In this document: one piece after another, positions 42,027 through 50,223 of the stretch
Numbering within the stretch: the stretch's first letter is position 1
Layout of the letters: every line of letters starts with the position of its first letter
Origin: Couchioplanes caeruleus
GTDB taxonomy: Bacteria; Actinomycetota; Actinomycetes; Mycobacteriales; Micromonosporaceae
DNA length: 64,000 nucleotides
NCBI RefSeq assembly: GCF_003751945.1
Contig: NZ_RJKL01000001.1
Coordinates: 3,038,001 to 3,102,000 of the forward strand
Reading direction: 5' to 3'
The notes under the pieces: model-generated
Database searches by the model: none
Told to the model about the DNA's origin: nothing
The model's input: only the letters and a program-made list of their open reading frames with translations
Made by a program: the position numbers and the translations under genes

Positions 42027-43222
42027 ACGGTCACCGGGAACTGCCGCGGGACCCGGATCAGCCAGGACGGCCGCCAATCGAGCTCTTCCTGCGGAACGGC
42101 GCACTTGATGTTCGGGAACCGGCGGACGAGCTCGCCCAGGGCGATCCGCAGCTCGTTGCGGGCCAACTCCTTGCCCGGACAGTGGTGCGGTCCACGGCCG
42201 AAGCCGAGCTGCTGGTTGTCCGGTCGGTCCAGCCGGAGCTCGGCCGGGCACTCGAAGCGCTCGGGGTCCCGGTTCGCAGCGCCCAGCGAGATGATGACCT
42301 GCTGGCCGGCCTTGATCTGGGCCCCTCCGATGGTCATGTCCTCGATCGCAAAGCGGCGGATACCGCTGTGCGTCGAGCCGTCCCACCGCATCAGCTCCTC
42401 TACCGCGGCCGGGATGATGTCGGGGTTGTCCCGCATCTCCTGCGCCTTGTCGGGGTGGTTGATCAGGGCCAGGACGGAGGCGCCGATCTGCCCCACCGTG
42501 GTGTCGTACCCACCGAGGAGCAGGAAGAAGGTCATGCCGATCATCTCCTGGTCGGTCAGCGGCTGGCCCTCGCTGTCGCGGGCGCTGATCCAGTAGGAGA
42601 TGAGGTCGTCGGCGGGCTCCCTCTTCTTCAGCTCGATGAGCTCCTCCACGAACGCGAGGAGCTTGCCGGCGGCAACCCTGGCAGCGGCCGGGTCCTTGCC
42701 CAGCATCGCGTCGCTCCAGGCGCGGAAGTCGGCACGGGAGGTGTCCGGCACGCCGAGGATGTCGGCGGTCATGGTGATCGGCAGCGGCGCCGCGAGGTCC
42801 GACATGATGTCGCCGCCGCCCTTGCGCTCGATCTCGTCCAGCAGGTCGTTGACGACCTGCTGGATCCGCGGCACCAGCGCCGCCATCCGCTTCGGGGTGA
42901 ACGCGAAGTTCATGAAGCGACGCAGGCGGGTGTGCAGGGGGCCGTCCTCCATGTGGAGGTTTCCGGACCGCACGATCTCCGGCAGCATCTCGTTCTCGTA
43001 GTCGTCGTCGGCGTAGCGGCGGTTGCGCACCAGCCGCTTGTCCTTGAGCGCCTCGCTGGCCTCTTCGTACCTTGTGATCAGCCAGACCGGCGAGCCGTCA
43101 GGCAGGCACACGCGGTGCGCCGGGCCCTCCTCGTGAAGACGCTCGTACGTCGGGTACGGGTCGGCGAACCACTCCTCGTCGTACGGGGAGTCGAGGTTGT
43201 GCACGGGGCACTTCGAGGTCAT
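42023..43222 (-). CDS. Cytochrome P450 (CYP105/107-like, soluble)
   Basis: 399 residues. Heme loop FGRGPHHCPGKE (Cys348), ExxR helix K motif (EELMRW), and I-helix LLLGGYDTTV, where the usual Ala-Gly is Gly-Gly before the Thr pair. No membrane anchor, so it is a soluble class I enzyme needing ferredoxin and reductase, neither encoded nearby. ATG 43222. It lies 31 bp after the ScoE-like gene and overlaps FcoT by 4 bp, inside the isonitrile operon. A likely job is oxidation of the isocyanoacyl chain, such as hydroxylation or epoxidation next to the isonitrile carbon. That is inferred from the cluster, not from the sequence. Confidence 0.9.
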   Translation of the reverse strand: MTSKCPVHNLDSPYDEEWFADPYPTYERLHEEGPAHRVCLPDGSPVWLITRYEEASEALKDKRLVRNRRYADDDYENEMLPEIVRSGNLHMEDGPLHTRLRRFMNFAFTPKRMAALVPRIQQVVNDLLDEIERKGGGDIMSDLAAPLPITMTADILGVPDTSRADFRAWSDAMLGKDPAAARVAAGKLLAFVEELIELKKREPADDLISYWISARDSEGQPLTDQEMIGMTFFLLLGGYDTTVGQIGASVLALINHPDKAQEMRDNPDIIPAAVEELMRWDGSTHSGIRRFAIEDMTIGGAQIKAGQQVIISLGAANRDPERFECPAELRLDRPDNQQLGFGRGPHHCPGKELARNELRIALGELVRRFPNIKCAVPQEELDWRPSWLIRVPRQFPVTV

Positions 43223-43253
43223 CGATGATCCCTTCCGGGGCGTCGGGCGATGG

Positions 43254-44138
43254 TCAGAGCGGCTGGTCGTCGTGGAAGGGGAAGTCGTCGTGCACCGTCA
43301 CGCGGAACGAGACCGTGGGCTCGGGCGTGCTCGTGTGCAGCGCCCGATGGATCAACGCACGGTTGTCCCAGATCAGCAGGTCGCCCTGCTCCGGCGTGAC
43401 GAGGTGGATGCCGGGCCCGGAGAAGCTCGAGTCGTGCTGGCCGGTCTCCTCGAAGACCCGCTGCATGAGCGAGTCGTCGAGCCGGTTGCCGTCGGCGTCC
43501 TCCATCCCGACGGTGAAGCCCTCGCTGTTGTAGAGCACGGTCGCACCGGTCACCGGGTGCTTGAACAGCGTCGGGTGCGCGACCGTGGGCGTCTTGCGCT
43601 CCACTTCCTCGGTGAGCTCGCCGAGCGGCCGGTAGACGTCGGAGGGCCGGATCTTGAAATACCGGCGAACGCTGAACAGCGTCCGGGTGCCGGCGATCTC
43701 CCGCTTCAGATCCTCCGGCAGTCGCTGGTACGCCTGCGTCATGTCGATGTAGTAGGTGCCCCGGTTCTTCGCCGGGATGACCTGCGGGTAGATGAGCGTC
43801 AGGCCGAAAGGCTTCGGCATGAACTGGTAATCCGCGTGCCAGAACTTGCCCGTCTTCGGCACGCCGATCTGCTTGTCCCCGTCGCTGACGTTGGACGACA
43901 CGAAGATGTCCGGCTCTTCCGGGTGGTGGTACATCGGCTCGTAGTACGCCTCGACCCGCCCCATCCGCCGGCCCATCTCGACGAAGGCGGACGGCGCCAG
44001 CGCCTGCCCCTTGAGGATCAGGATCTTGTGCTCGTACACGCCGTTCTTGAGGGCAGCGAAATCATCGTCGGAGGCGGTGGCCGGGTCGAAGCCCCGCACC
44101 GTGGCCCCGAAACCGTTGTCGGTGACCTGCACATCCAT
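43254..44138 (-). CDS. ScoE-type non-heme Fe(II)/2-oxoglutarate isonitrile-forming oxygenase
   Basis: 294 residues from ATG 44138. TauD-like fold with the iron triad His101, Asp103 (FWHADYQF) and His264 (DNRALIHRA), and Arg279 for 2-oxoglutarate. It also has the tyrosine cluster Tyr65, Tyr66, Tyr70 (AYYEPMYHH), Tyr104, Lys162 and His268. These fall at a constant offset of 31 from the ScoE residues I recall (96, 97, 101, 132, 134, 135, 193, 295, 299, 310), so the substrate pocket is conserved, not just the fold. ScoE converts (R)-3-(carboxymethylamino)butanoate to the 3-isocyano acid by two oxidations with loss of CO2. First gene of the operon; the promoter lies in 44139-44302. An upstream in-frame ATG at 44186 is possible. 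Confidence 0.93.
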   Translation of the reverse strand: MDVQVTDNGFGATVRGFDPATASDDDFAALKNGVYEHKILILKGQALAPSAFVEMGRRMGRVEAYYEPMYHHPEEPDIFVSSNVSDGDKQIGVPKTGKFWHADYQFMPKPFGLTLIYPQVIPAKNRGTYYIDMTQAYQRLPEDLKREIAGTRTLFSVRRYFKIRPSDVYRPLGELTEEVERKTPTVAHPTLFKHPVTGATVLYNSEGFTVGMEDADGNRLDDSLMQRVFEETGQHDSSFSGPGIHLVTPEQGDLLIWDNRALIHRALHTSTPEPTVSFRVTVHDDFPFHDDQPL

Positions 44139-44250
44139 GGAGAAAGTCCCATCCCATGTCGCTGACGAAACGCAAAGCACGGACATTTGAAAATCGACCT
44201 CGAGCAAAGGTAGCAGCCGCAACTAATGCGCCGCTTATTCGTCGCTAAAT

Positions 44251-44265
44251 GGCGGTTAAACCGCC
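44251..44265. promoter_or_regulatory. 15-bp near-palindrome upstream of the isonitrile operon
   Basis: GGCGGTT-A-AACCGCC, perfect 7-bp arms around one base, 113 bp before the ScoE-like start in an AT-richer stretch (44139-44302). It could be an operator for the operon. The 3' edge of an acyltransferase pseudogene is 38 bp away, so it might also relate to that rearrangement. Confidence 0.35.
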
Positions 44266-44302
44266 CGGCGCGGCGTCCATTTCATTCCGGCTACCCGTCG
44301 GT

Positions 44303-44710
44303 TTACTTCGGCGTGGTAGAGAAGCAAGAAGCACCGCGACGGCGCTTGGGATCGCTCTCCGCACCCGTGAAGGTCATCGGTGCGCGGAAGCGCATGGAGA
44401 AGCGGGCGATCCGCGGCATCGTGGTCGCTCCGTCACGCTCCACCGGCACGATCTCGATGGCCCGGAAGAACGCCGCGCCCAGCCGGCCCTTGATGCCGGC
44501 GCCGGTCAGTCGCTCCGGCTTGCCGATGAAGACCACCGGCCGGCGGGTGGTCAGCGAGATGAAGACGTGGTCGGAAAAGGAAAGGTGATTGGCCGCGATG
44601 ATGCACGGCCAATGGCCGGAATATGGTGCGCCCCGGATACGCGGGGACGATAGACCACCCTAACCAGAGTAGGCAGGGCAAGCCGAACAGCTCGTCTCAA
44701 CAAATTGTTT
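44303..44710 (-). pseudogene. plsC-type 1-acyl-glycerol-phosphate acyltransferase, broken
   Basis: The minus strand encodes the front of a PlsC enzyme: first VRLALPTLVRVVYRPRVSGA then HHIPAIG in one frame. After a frameshift near 44625 it continues as CIIAANHLSFSDHVFISLTT, the HxxxxD catalytic motif NHLSFSD, then VVFIGKPERLTG and FRAIEIVPVERDG. There the normal middle part (glycerol-phosphate-binding FPEGTR block, ~60 residues) is missing. A C-terminal piece (FSMRFRAPMTFTGAESDP) follows directly in frame. So the gene has an internal deletion plus a frameshift and cannot work. The missing middle block is found on the plus strand at 46878-47087. Confidence 0.65.
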
Positions 44711-45021
44711 CTTCCCGCATCCTGCCAGGCCCGAATGGATAGGCGAAATGCGTCTTCAGAACACTTTCGCGCCATCGGCAGCGATCGGTCGGCCGATGCT
44801 AGCAGCGGTTTAACACCCGCTCCTGAAGCCCGGCTAAAACGCGACTTAACCATGCCATTCACCGATCTGGCGCCGCCACTAAAATCGCGTCCCCGCTCTG
44901 GCGGTCACCGGAATTCCGCGCCTATCTTCATTGCTCGGATCCGTTCGTCTCGTGCGAACTTCTCGGCATGCGACGGGGGAGGCCGGGCTTGCCCTTTCCG
45001 CCGGCCACGGAGGCAGCAGTC
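44711..45021. other. Intergenic region between decayed genes
   Basis: AT-richer than average. It holds no supported gene and separates the divergent plsC and pepM'-'ppd remnants. Confidence 0.4.
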
Positions 45022-45480
45022 TTGACCCACACCAGCGAGCACACCATCACACCGATTCTGCGGGCCGCCCCCAGCGGTTCCGCGTCTCCGCGAGGCCTCG
45101 GAGCGCCCCGGTCCCATCCGGGTCGCCGGAGCCCACAATCCGCTCGGCGCCCGGCTCGCCGAACGCGCCGGCTTCGACGGAGTCTGGTCCAGCGGCCTCG
45201 AGTCCACCGGCGGCCAGCCGACCATGTCGCCCGTCGTGGATCTGCCCGCGGTGGCGCGGGCATGCGGTTACCGCGAGGCCACCGACGGATCCACGATCCG
45301 CCAGGCCGTCCGCCGGGCGATGCGGCACGGCGGCCCGCAGTTCCTGCGCGTACCCGTCATCCCGGAATGGACCCGCACCTCGGCCGTCCGGCGCTGGCGC
45401 CACCCGCGTCGGTCGCCCGGTTCGGTGCCGCGGTGCTCCGGGCGGTGCACGGAACTCCCGCCACCACCCAACCGGCCGGT
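45022..45480 (+). pseudogene. pepM'-'ppd deletion fusion (phosphonate biosynthesis remnant)
   Basis: A TTG at 45022 with GGAGG upstream starts a frame that, after one frameshift near 45070-45090, reads ERPGPIRVAGAHNPLGARLA then ERAGFDGVWSSGLE: the N-terminus of PEP mutase. At ~45200 it switches in mid-codon run to STGGQPTMSPVVDLPAVARA then CGYREATDGSTIRQAV, the C-terminus of thiamine-dependent phosphonopyruvate decarboxylase. A second frameshift near 45375 is followed in another frame by GRPALAPPASVARFGAAVLR, its natural end. So PEP mutase and the decarboxylase, normally two adjacent genes, were fused by a deletion of roughly 1.5-2 kb and then frameshifted. Neither activity can survive. Confidence 0.75.
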
Positions 45481-45499
45481 CCGACACAAGGGGAAGACG

Positions 45500-46636
45500 A
45501 TGAAGACCGACTCCGCGGGCCGTCGCCGGCAGATCCTCATGAACCCGGGACCGGTGAATGCCGACGAGCGGGTCCGGGCCGCGCTGGCCGGCCCGGACAT
45601 CTGCCACCGCGAAGTGGAGTTCACCGATCTGCTGCGGCGCGTCCGCGACAAGGTCGTCCGCATCTGCGGCGGAGGTAACGACCATGCCGGTGTGGTGCTG
45701 ACCGGTTCGGGAACCTCGGCGGTCGAGGCGCTCATCAGCTCGGTGGTGCCGCAGGGCGGCGGCGTACTGGCCATCGACAACGGCCACTACGGCAGGCGCA
45801 TGCACGACATCGCCGCCGCCTACGGGCTGTACACCCGTCATCTCGATCTGGGCTGGGGCACCCGCATCCCGCAGGCCAAGGTCGGGCGCCTCCTGGCCGT
45901 CGACGAAAGACTCACCCACGTCCTCGTCGTCCACCACGAGACGAGCACCGGCATGCGCAACGACGTGGCCGCTATGGCGACGGAGGCGCACCGGTACGGC
46001 CGCGAGGTGATCGTGGATGCGGTCAGCAGCATCGGCGCCGAGTATCTCGACATGCGCACGACCGGCGTCGACTGGCTCGCCGGCTCGGCCAACAAGTGTC
46101 TGGAGGGCATGCCCGGCCTCGGATTCGTGTGCGGCCCCCGCAGCGGCTTCGCGACGCTCGACGCCATGCCGCGCCGAACATTCTCGTTGGATCTGCACCG
46201 TCACTACCTCGCGCAGGAGGTCACCGGCGCTCCCGCCTTCACCCCCGGCGTACCGGCCTTCTACGCCTTCGACGTCGCTCTCGACCTGGCGCTGCGGGAG
46301 GGTGTGGCGGCGCGCGGCGCCCGCTACGCGCGCCTCGCGGAGCGGCTGCGGGACGGGCTCGAGCGACTCGGCTTCCGGCTCCTGCTGGCCCCGGAGGACC
46401 GCGCCGTCAGCCTCACTGCGGCGGCCCTGCCCCCCGGCGTCGACTTCGCCGCCGTGCACGCCGGCATGCGGGACGCCGGATTCGTCATCTACCCCGCACA
46501 GGAGGTGCTGTCGGGCGAGTACATCCGGCTGTCCACGATGGGCACGATGAGCGACGGCGACGTGGAAGCGTTCCTCGAGAAGCTGGGCGGGCTGGTTTCC
46601 GCGGCCGTCGCCACGGATGCCGGGTTCACCCGATGA
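45500..46636 (+). CDS. 2-aminoethylphosphonate transaminase-like class V aminotransferase
   Basis: 378 residues, ATG 45500 with AAGGGGAAG upstream. Fold type I aminotransferase of class V: ILMNPGPVNADERVRAAL, then DICHREVEF, typical of 2-aminoethylphosphonate--pyruvate transaminase. PLP Lys199 is in GSANKCLEG, preceded by VIVDAVSSIGAE. All expected parts are present, so it looks functional although the two preceding pathway genes are destroyed. In phosphonate loci it converts phosphonoacetaldehyde to 2-aminoethylphosphonate. Stand-alone homologues use glyoxylate or other aldehydes, so it could now supply glycine to the isonitrile pathway; speculative. Its stop overlaps the next start (ATGA). 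Confidence 0.82.
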   Translation: MKTDSAGRRRQILMNPGPVNADERVRAALAGPDICHREVEFTDLLRRVRDKVVRICGGGNDHAGVVLTGSGTSAVEALISSVVPQGGGVLAIDNGHYGRRMHDIAAAYGLYTRHLDLGWGTRIPQAKVGRLLAVDERLTHVLVVHHETSTGMRNDVAAMATEAHRYGREVIVDAVSSIGAEYLDMRTTGVDWLAGSANKCLEGMPGLGFVCGPRSGFATLDAMPRRTFSLDLHRHYLAQEVTGAPAFTPGVPAFYAFDVALDLALREGVAARGARYARLAERLRDGLERLGFRLLLAPEDRAVSLTAAALPPGVDFAAVHAGMRDAGFVIYPAQEVLSGEYIRLSTMGTMSDGDVEAFLEKLGGLVSAAVATDAGFTR

Positions 46637-46877
46637 CGGTCACAGCGGCGAATCCCTGCCGCCACGTGAGACGCAGGGCGGTGGGGACCACTTCCGGCTG
46701 ACGATCGTCGGTGGCGGGCCCCGGGCCACCTACGCGCTGGAACGGCTCGCCGCGACGGTGGACCGGCTCGGCCCGGACGGGCGAATCGAGATCCGGGTGT
46801 ACGAGCGGACCGGCGAGCTCGGCGCCGACGGCGTCCACAGTGTACGCCGGGCCCGGACCAGCTTCCTCAACCGGATT
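46633..46877 (+). pseudogene. FAD/NAD(P)-binding protein, 5' fragment
   Basis: ATG 46633 overlaps the transaminase stop. After a frameshift near 46670 the frame reads HFRLTIVGGGPRATYALERL, then GRIEIRVYERTGELGADGVH, the dinucleotide-binding start of the FAD/NAD(P)-binding family (PF13454, a ~600-residue protein). It is cut at ...RTSFLNRI (46877), where an acyltransferase fragment begins. About 85% of the gene is lost. Its coupling to the transaminase suggests it once belonged to the phosphonate operon. Confidence 0.6.
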
Positions 46878-47087
46878 CGCAGTGGCGGCCGGGCGGCGCA
46901 GGCCGGCCTGCAACAGGCGCGCCGCGTGGTCATGAGCGGCAAGGTCTTCGGCATCTTCCCGAAGGGCAACCCGTCCGCCGGACGGCCGGCTCCACCGGGG
47001 AAAGACCGGCGTCACGCGGCTGGCCCTGACTCACCGGCGCGACGGTCGTGCCGGTCGGCGTCCTCGGCACGAACGAGGTGCAGGGGT
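46878..47087 (+). pseudogene. Middle piece of a plsC-type acyltransferase on the opposite strand
   Basis: RSGGRAAQAGLQQARRVVMS then GKVFGIFPKG is the second half of a PlsC domain. A single extra A at ~46969 shifts the frame, after which TRPPDGRLHRGKTGVTRLAL continues; a third frame gives TVVPVGVLGTNEVQG. The FPEGTR motif has become FPKG plus the shift. This block corresponds to what is missing from the minus-strand plsC pseudogene at 44303-44710, so it may be the displaced and inverted middle of the same gene, or a relative. Confidence 0.6.
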
Positions 47088-47122
47088 GCCCGTCGGCAGG
47101 GCACCCCAGGACCGCCGCCTCG

Positions 47123-47950
47123 CTAGCTCGCGAGCGCGTTCGCCTCGTCCAGTTGGGTGTCGAACTGGAGGATGCGCTGCTGCAATCGTTGGCTGCGTGC
47201 GCTCGGCTCGAGGCCCACCGCCTCGATGAGGTGTTCGCGGAGCCGGGTGTAGACCGACAGCGCCTCCGCAGTGCGTCCGGTGCGGTAGAGGCACAGCATC
47301 AGGAGCTGATGGATGTGCTCGTGGGTGGGGTATTCCGTCGCCACGGCGAAGAGCTCGGGAACCAGCCGGGCGTGCCGGTTGAGGCGTAGTTCCAGTTCGG
47401 CCTTGCGCCCGTACGCCAGCAGGAACTGCTCGTCGAGGTGCCGGCCGACCGAGTTGAGCACCGGCACGTCCCGGAAGTCGGCGAGCGCCGGGCCGCGCCG
47501 CAGTGCCGTGGCGCGTTGCAGGATCTCGACGGCCTCGGCGGTACGACCGGCCGCCTCGGCGTCGTCGGCGCGCTGCACGAGGCGGCGCAACGACTGATGG
47601 TCCAGGTCGTACACCCCGTCGTTGAGGACGTAGCCGGAGGCCCTGGTCGAGATGCCGACCGAGCCTGCTCCATGACCCTCCAGATGTTTGCGGACCCGCG
47701 ACATGTAGACATGCAGTGCCGTCGCCGCGGTGCGCGGACGACCCTCCACCCAGAGTGCCGCCTCGATCTGCTGCGTGGACACCACGGTACCCGCGTAAGC
47801 ACACAACAGCGCCAGCAGAGTACGCATCTTCGCCGGCCGTGGTGTTATCGACTGACCTTCCTTGCCGAGCACCTCGAACGGCCCCAGCAACCGCATACCA
47901 ATCCTTTGTGGGCTGCGGAAAGCATCCAATTCCACAGGCGCATTCATCAT
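47123..47950 (-). CDS. SARP-family transcriptional activator (AfsR/DnrI-like)
   Basis: 275 residues from ATG 47950. An OmpR-like winged helix at residues ~18-110 (MRLLGPFEVLGKEGQSITPR, then QIEAALWVEGRPRTAATALH and VYMSRVRKHL) is followed by the bacterial transcriptional activation domain with TPR-like helices (residues ~115-260; YPTHEHIHQLLMLCLYRTGR). This is the short SARP form without NTPase. SARPs activate biosynthetic operons by binding heptameric direct repeats near the -35 region. It is 3 kb from the isonitrile operon promoter and next to the decayed phosphonate genes, so it could control either; the isonitrile cluster has no other pathway-specific regulator in the window. Confidence 0.85.
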   Translation of the reverse strand: MMNAPVELDAFRSPQRIGMRLLGPFEVLGKEGQSITPRPAKMRTLLALLCAYAGTVVSTQQIEAALWVEGRPRTAATALHVYMSRVRKHLEGHGAGSVGISTRASGYVLNDGVYDLDHQSLRRLVQRADDAEAAGRTAEAVEILQRATALRRGPALADFRDVPVLNSVGRHLDEQFLLAYGRKAELELRLNRHARLVPELFAVATEYPTHEHIHQLLMLCLYRTGRTAEALSVYTRLREHLIEAVGLEPSARSQRLQQRILQFDTQLDEANALAS

Positions 47951-48470
47951 CAAACCGCTGCCTCCCCCGATGGCCGCCGATGTTGATCACCGTGGCGATC
48001 TTAAGAGGACGATGCTATGCCGGGACATGGGTGAGACGTCGATTTTTTTACCGCCGCCATCGCCTTGACAGGCGTGGTGCGCCGGCTCTCGCAACCGGCG
48101 CCGAGAGCGGCGGGGACGCCGGCCGCGGCCCGTCGTATCGAGGAACCCCTGCATGCGGCGGCGAGGAAGCCCGTCGGACCGGCGACCGGCGGAGCTGGGC
48201 GAATTCCCCAACACCGGCAAATCCCTCATCGAGCCGCCGACTGTCGGAGCACGGCATCGATCGACACCAATCCACATGGCGGGAACAAGCAACCAAATGG
48301 TGGTACCCCCCGTCCGCGTCCCCCCGAGCCGCGGGCACCGCCGAATGCAAATCCCCCAGAACGGCATCAATCGGTCGACACGGAGGGCGGCCGAGCTCAC
48401 GCTCAGTTCGCGGCGGAAGTGTCCGATGGGACTGAGGTAGCCCCCGGCACAGGCGTTTCGTGAGGATGTC
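47951..48470. promoter_or_regulatory. Long intergenic region before the pilus operon
   Basis: 520 bp between the divergent SARP and pilB genes. It must hold both promoters. A run of seven Ts near 48042-48048 stands out in this GC-rich DNA. Short plus-strand open frames (48065-48463, 48153-48440) have no recognisable protein, and I do not call them. No riboswitch or RNA gene was recognised. Confidence 0.4.
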
Positions 48471-50138
48471 ATGGACCAGACCTTCCGCCCGTTGATCGAT
48501 GCCCTGAAGCAGATGGGCATCGACGAGGACGCGGTGGATGCGGCGGCCGAATCCGCCGAGCGCAGCGGCAAGTCCGTGCGGGCGGTCCTCATCAGCGAGA
48601 AGATCGTCACCGAGGAGCAGTTGACCGAGGCGGCCGCGTACGCCTTCGGCCTGAACACCGTCGATCTGGTCGGCTACCCGCTCGAACCCGCCGCCCTCAA
48701 GCGCATCCCGCTCTCCGTCGTCCTCCGACACCGGGTCCTGGGCCTCAACATCGTCGACGACGAGCTGGTCGTCGGCGTGACCGACCCCGGCGACGTGGTG
48801 GCCCTCGACGACGTCCGGGCGGCCACCGGCATGACCGTACGCCCGGTGGTGGTGGCCCGCAGCGAGGTCCGCCGCATCATCGAGCGCCTGCAGCGCGAGG
48901 CCAGCGACCTCGGCGACCTCGCCGACACCTCGGACGACGACCAGGGCGGCATGACCGCGCAGGCCACCAGCGCCGACGACGCGCCGATCGTGCGCTACGT
49001 CAACAGCCTGATCGAGCAGGCCGTCCAGAACCGCGCCTCCGACCTGCACCTGGAACCGAACGAGGACGGCATGCGGGTGCGCTACCGCATCGACGGCGTG
49101 TTGCACGAGCTGGACACCGTGCCGCGCGGCGTCATGTCCGCGCTGACCTCCCGCCTGAAGATCATGTCGGGCGTCGACATCACCGAGAAGCGGGTGCCGC
49201 AGAACGGCCGCATCACCGTGATGATCCGCGACCGCAAGGTCGATCTGCGGACCGCGACCCTGCCGACGGTGTGGGGCGAGAAGATCGTGCTCCGGGTGCT
49301 CGACACCGGCGGCATCGATCTGGACATGAGCAAGCTGGGCTTCACCCAGCACAACCTCAACCGCTTCGCGGAGTCGTTCAGCAAGCCGCACGGCATGGTC
49401 CTGGTCACCGGCCCCACCGGCTCCGGCAAGTCGACCACCCTGTATGCGACCCTGGGCCGGATCAGTAAGCCCGAAATCAATGTCATCACGGTGGAAGATC
49501 CCGTCGAGTTCCGTTTGCGCGGTATCAACCAGGTGCAGGTCAACGCCAAGGCCGGCCTGACCTTCGCGGCGGTGCTCCCGGCCATCCTGCGTTCCGACCC
49601 CGACGTCGTGCTCATCGGTGAGATCCGGGACGGCAACACCGCCCAGATCGCCACCGAGGCGTCCCTGACCGGTCACCTCGTGCTCTCGACCCTGCACACC
49701 AACGACGCGCCGGGCGCGGTCACCCGCCTCACCGAGATGGGCATCGAGCCGTTCCTCGTCGGCTCGTCGCTGGACTGCGTCCTGGCCCAGCGGCTCGCCC
49801 GGCGGCTCTGCGACTGGTGCAAGGAGGCGTACGCGCCCACGGAGGAGGAGCTGGAGAACGCCCGCTGGCCGGTGCAGGACCTCAAGATCCCCGAGACGCT
49901 GTGGAAGCCGATCGGCTGCCGCGACTGCGCCAACACCGGCTATCGCGGCCGCATCGCGCTGCACGAGGTGATGCCCATCTCCCCGGAGATCGAGACGCTC
50001 ACCATCCGGCGGGCCTCCTCCGGCGAGATCCGCGACGTGGCGATCGAGCAGGGCATGTACGACCTGCGCTCGGACGGCCTGGCCAAGGCGGCCGGCGGCC
50101 TGACGTCGGTCACCGAGGTGTCCCGTGTCGCGATCTGA
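48471..50138 (+). CDS. pilB: Type IV pilus extension ATPase PilB
   Basis: 555 residues. N-terminal GspE/MshEN domain (GIDEDAVDAAAESAERSG, then ITEEQL-like IVTEEQLTEAAAYAFG), then the T2SSE core: Walker A TGPTGSGKSTTLYATL (~residue 310), Asp box IEPFLVGSSL downstream, Walker B VVLIGEIRD, His box STLHTNDAPG, and a zinc-binding pair of cysteine motifs (CDWCKEA and CRDCANTGYRGR). It hydrolyses ATP at the inner face of the membrane to assemble pilin. First gene of a plus-strand operon reaching 60652. The N-terminal MshEN region could bind c-di-GMP, relevant to the GGDEF-EAL protein in the window. Confidence 0.95.
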   Translation: MDQTFRPLIDALKQMGIDEDAVDAAAESAERSGKSVRAVLISEKIVTEEQLTEAAAYAFGLNTVDLVGYPLEPAALKRIPLSVVLRHRVLGLNIVDDELVVGVTDPGDVVALDDVRAATGMTVRPVVVARSEVRRIIERLQREASDLGDLADTSDDDQGGMTAQATSADDAPIVRYVNSLIEQAVQNRASDLHLEPNEDGMRVRYRIDGVLHELDTVPRGVMSALTSRLKIMSGVDITEKRVPQNGRITVMIRDRKVDLRTATLPTVWGEKIVLRVLDTGGIDLDMSKLGFTQHNLNRFAESFSKPHGMVLVTGPTGSGKSTTLYATLGRISKPEINVITVEDPVEFRLRGINQVQVNAKAGLTFAAVLPAILRSDPDVVLIGEIRDGNTAQIATEASLTGHLVLSTLHTNDAPGAVTRLTEMGIEPFLVGSSLDCVLAQRLARRLCDWCKEAYAPTEEELENARWPVQDLKIPETLWKPIGCRDCANTGYRGRIALHEVMPISPEIETLTIRRASSGEIRDVAIEQGMYDLRSDGLAKAAGGLTSVTEVSRVAI

Positions 50139-50223
50139 GATCACCTGAGCGGGCCGCAGGGTACCCCCTTGGGGCCGAGGGCACGCATTTCTGGCGAAAA
50201 ACGTCCTCAACCGGGTCGTCGCG

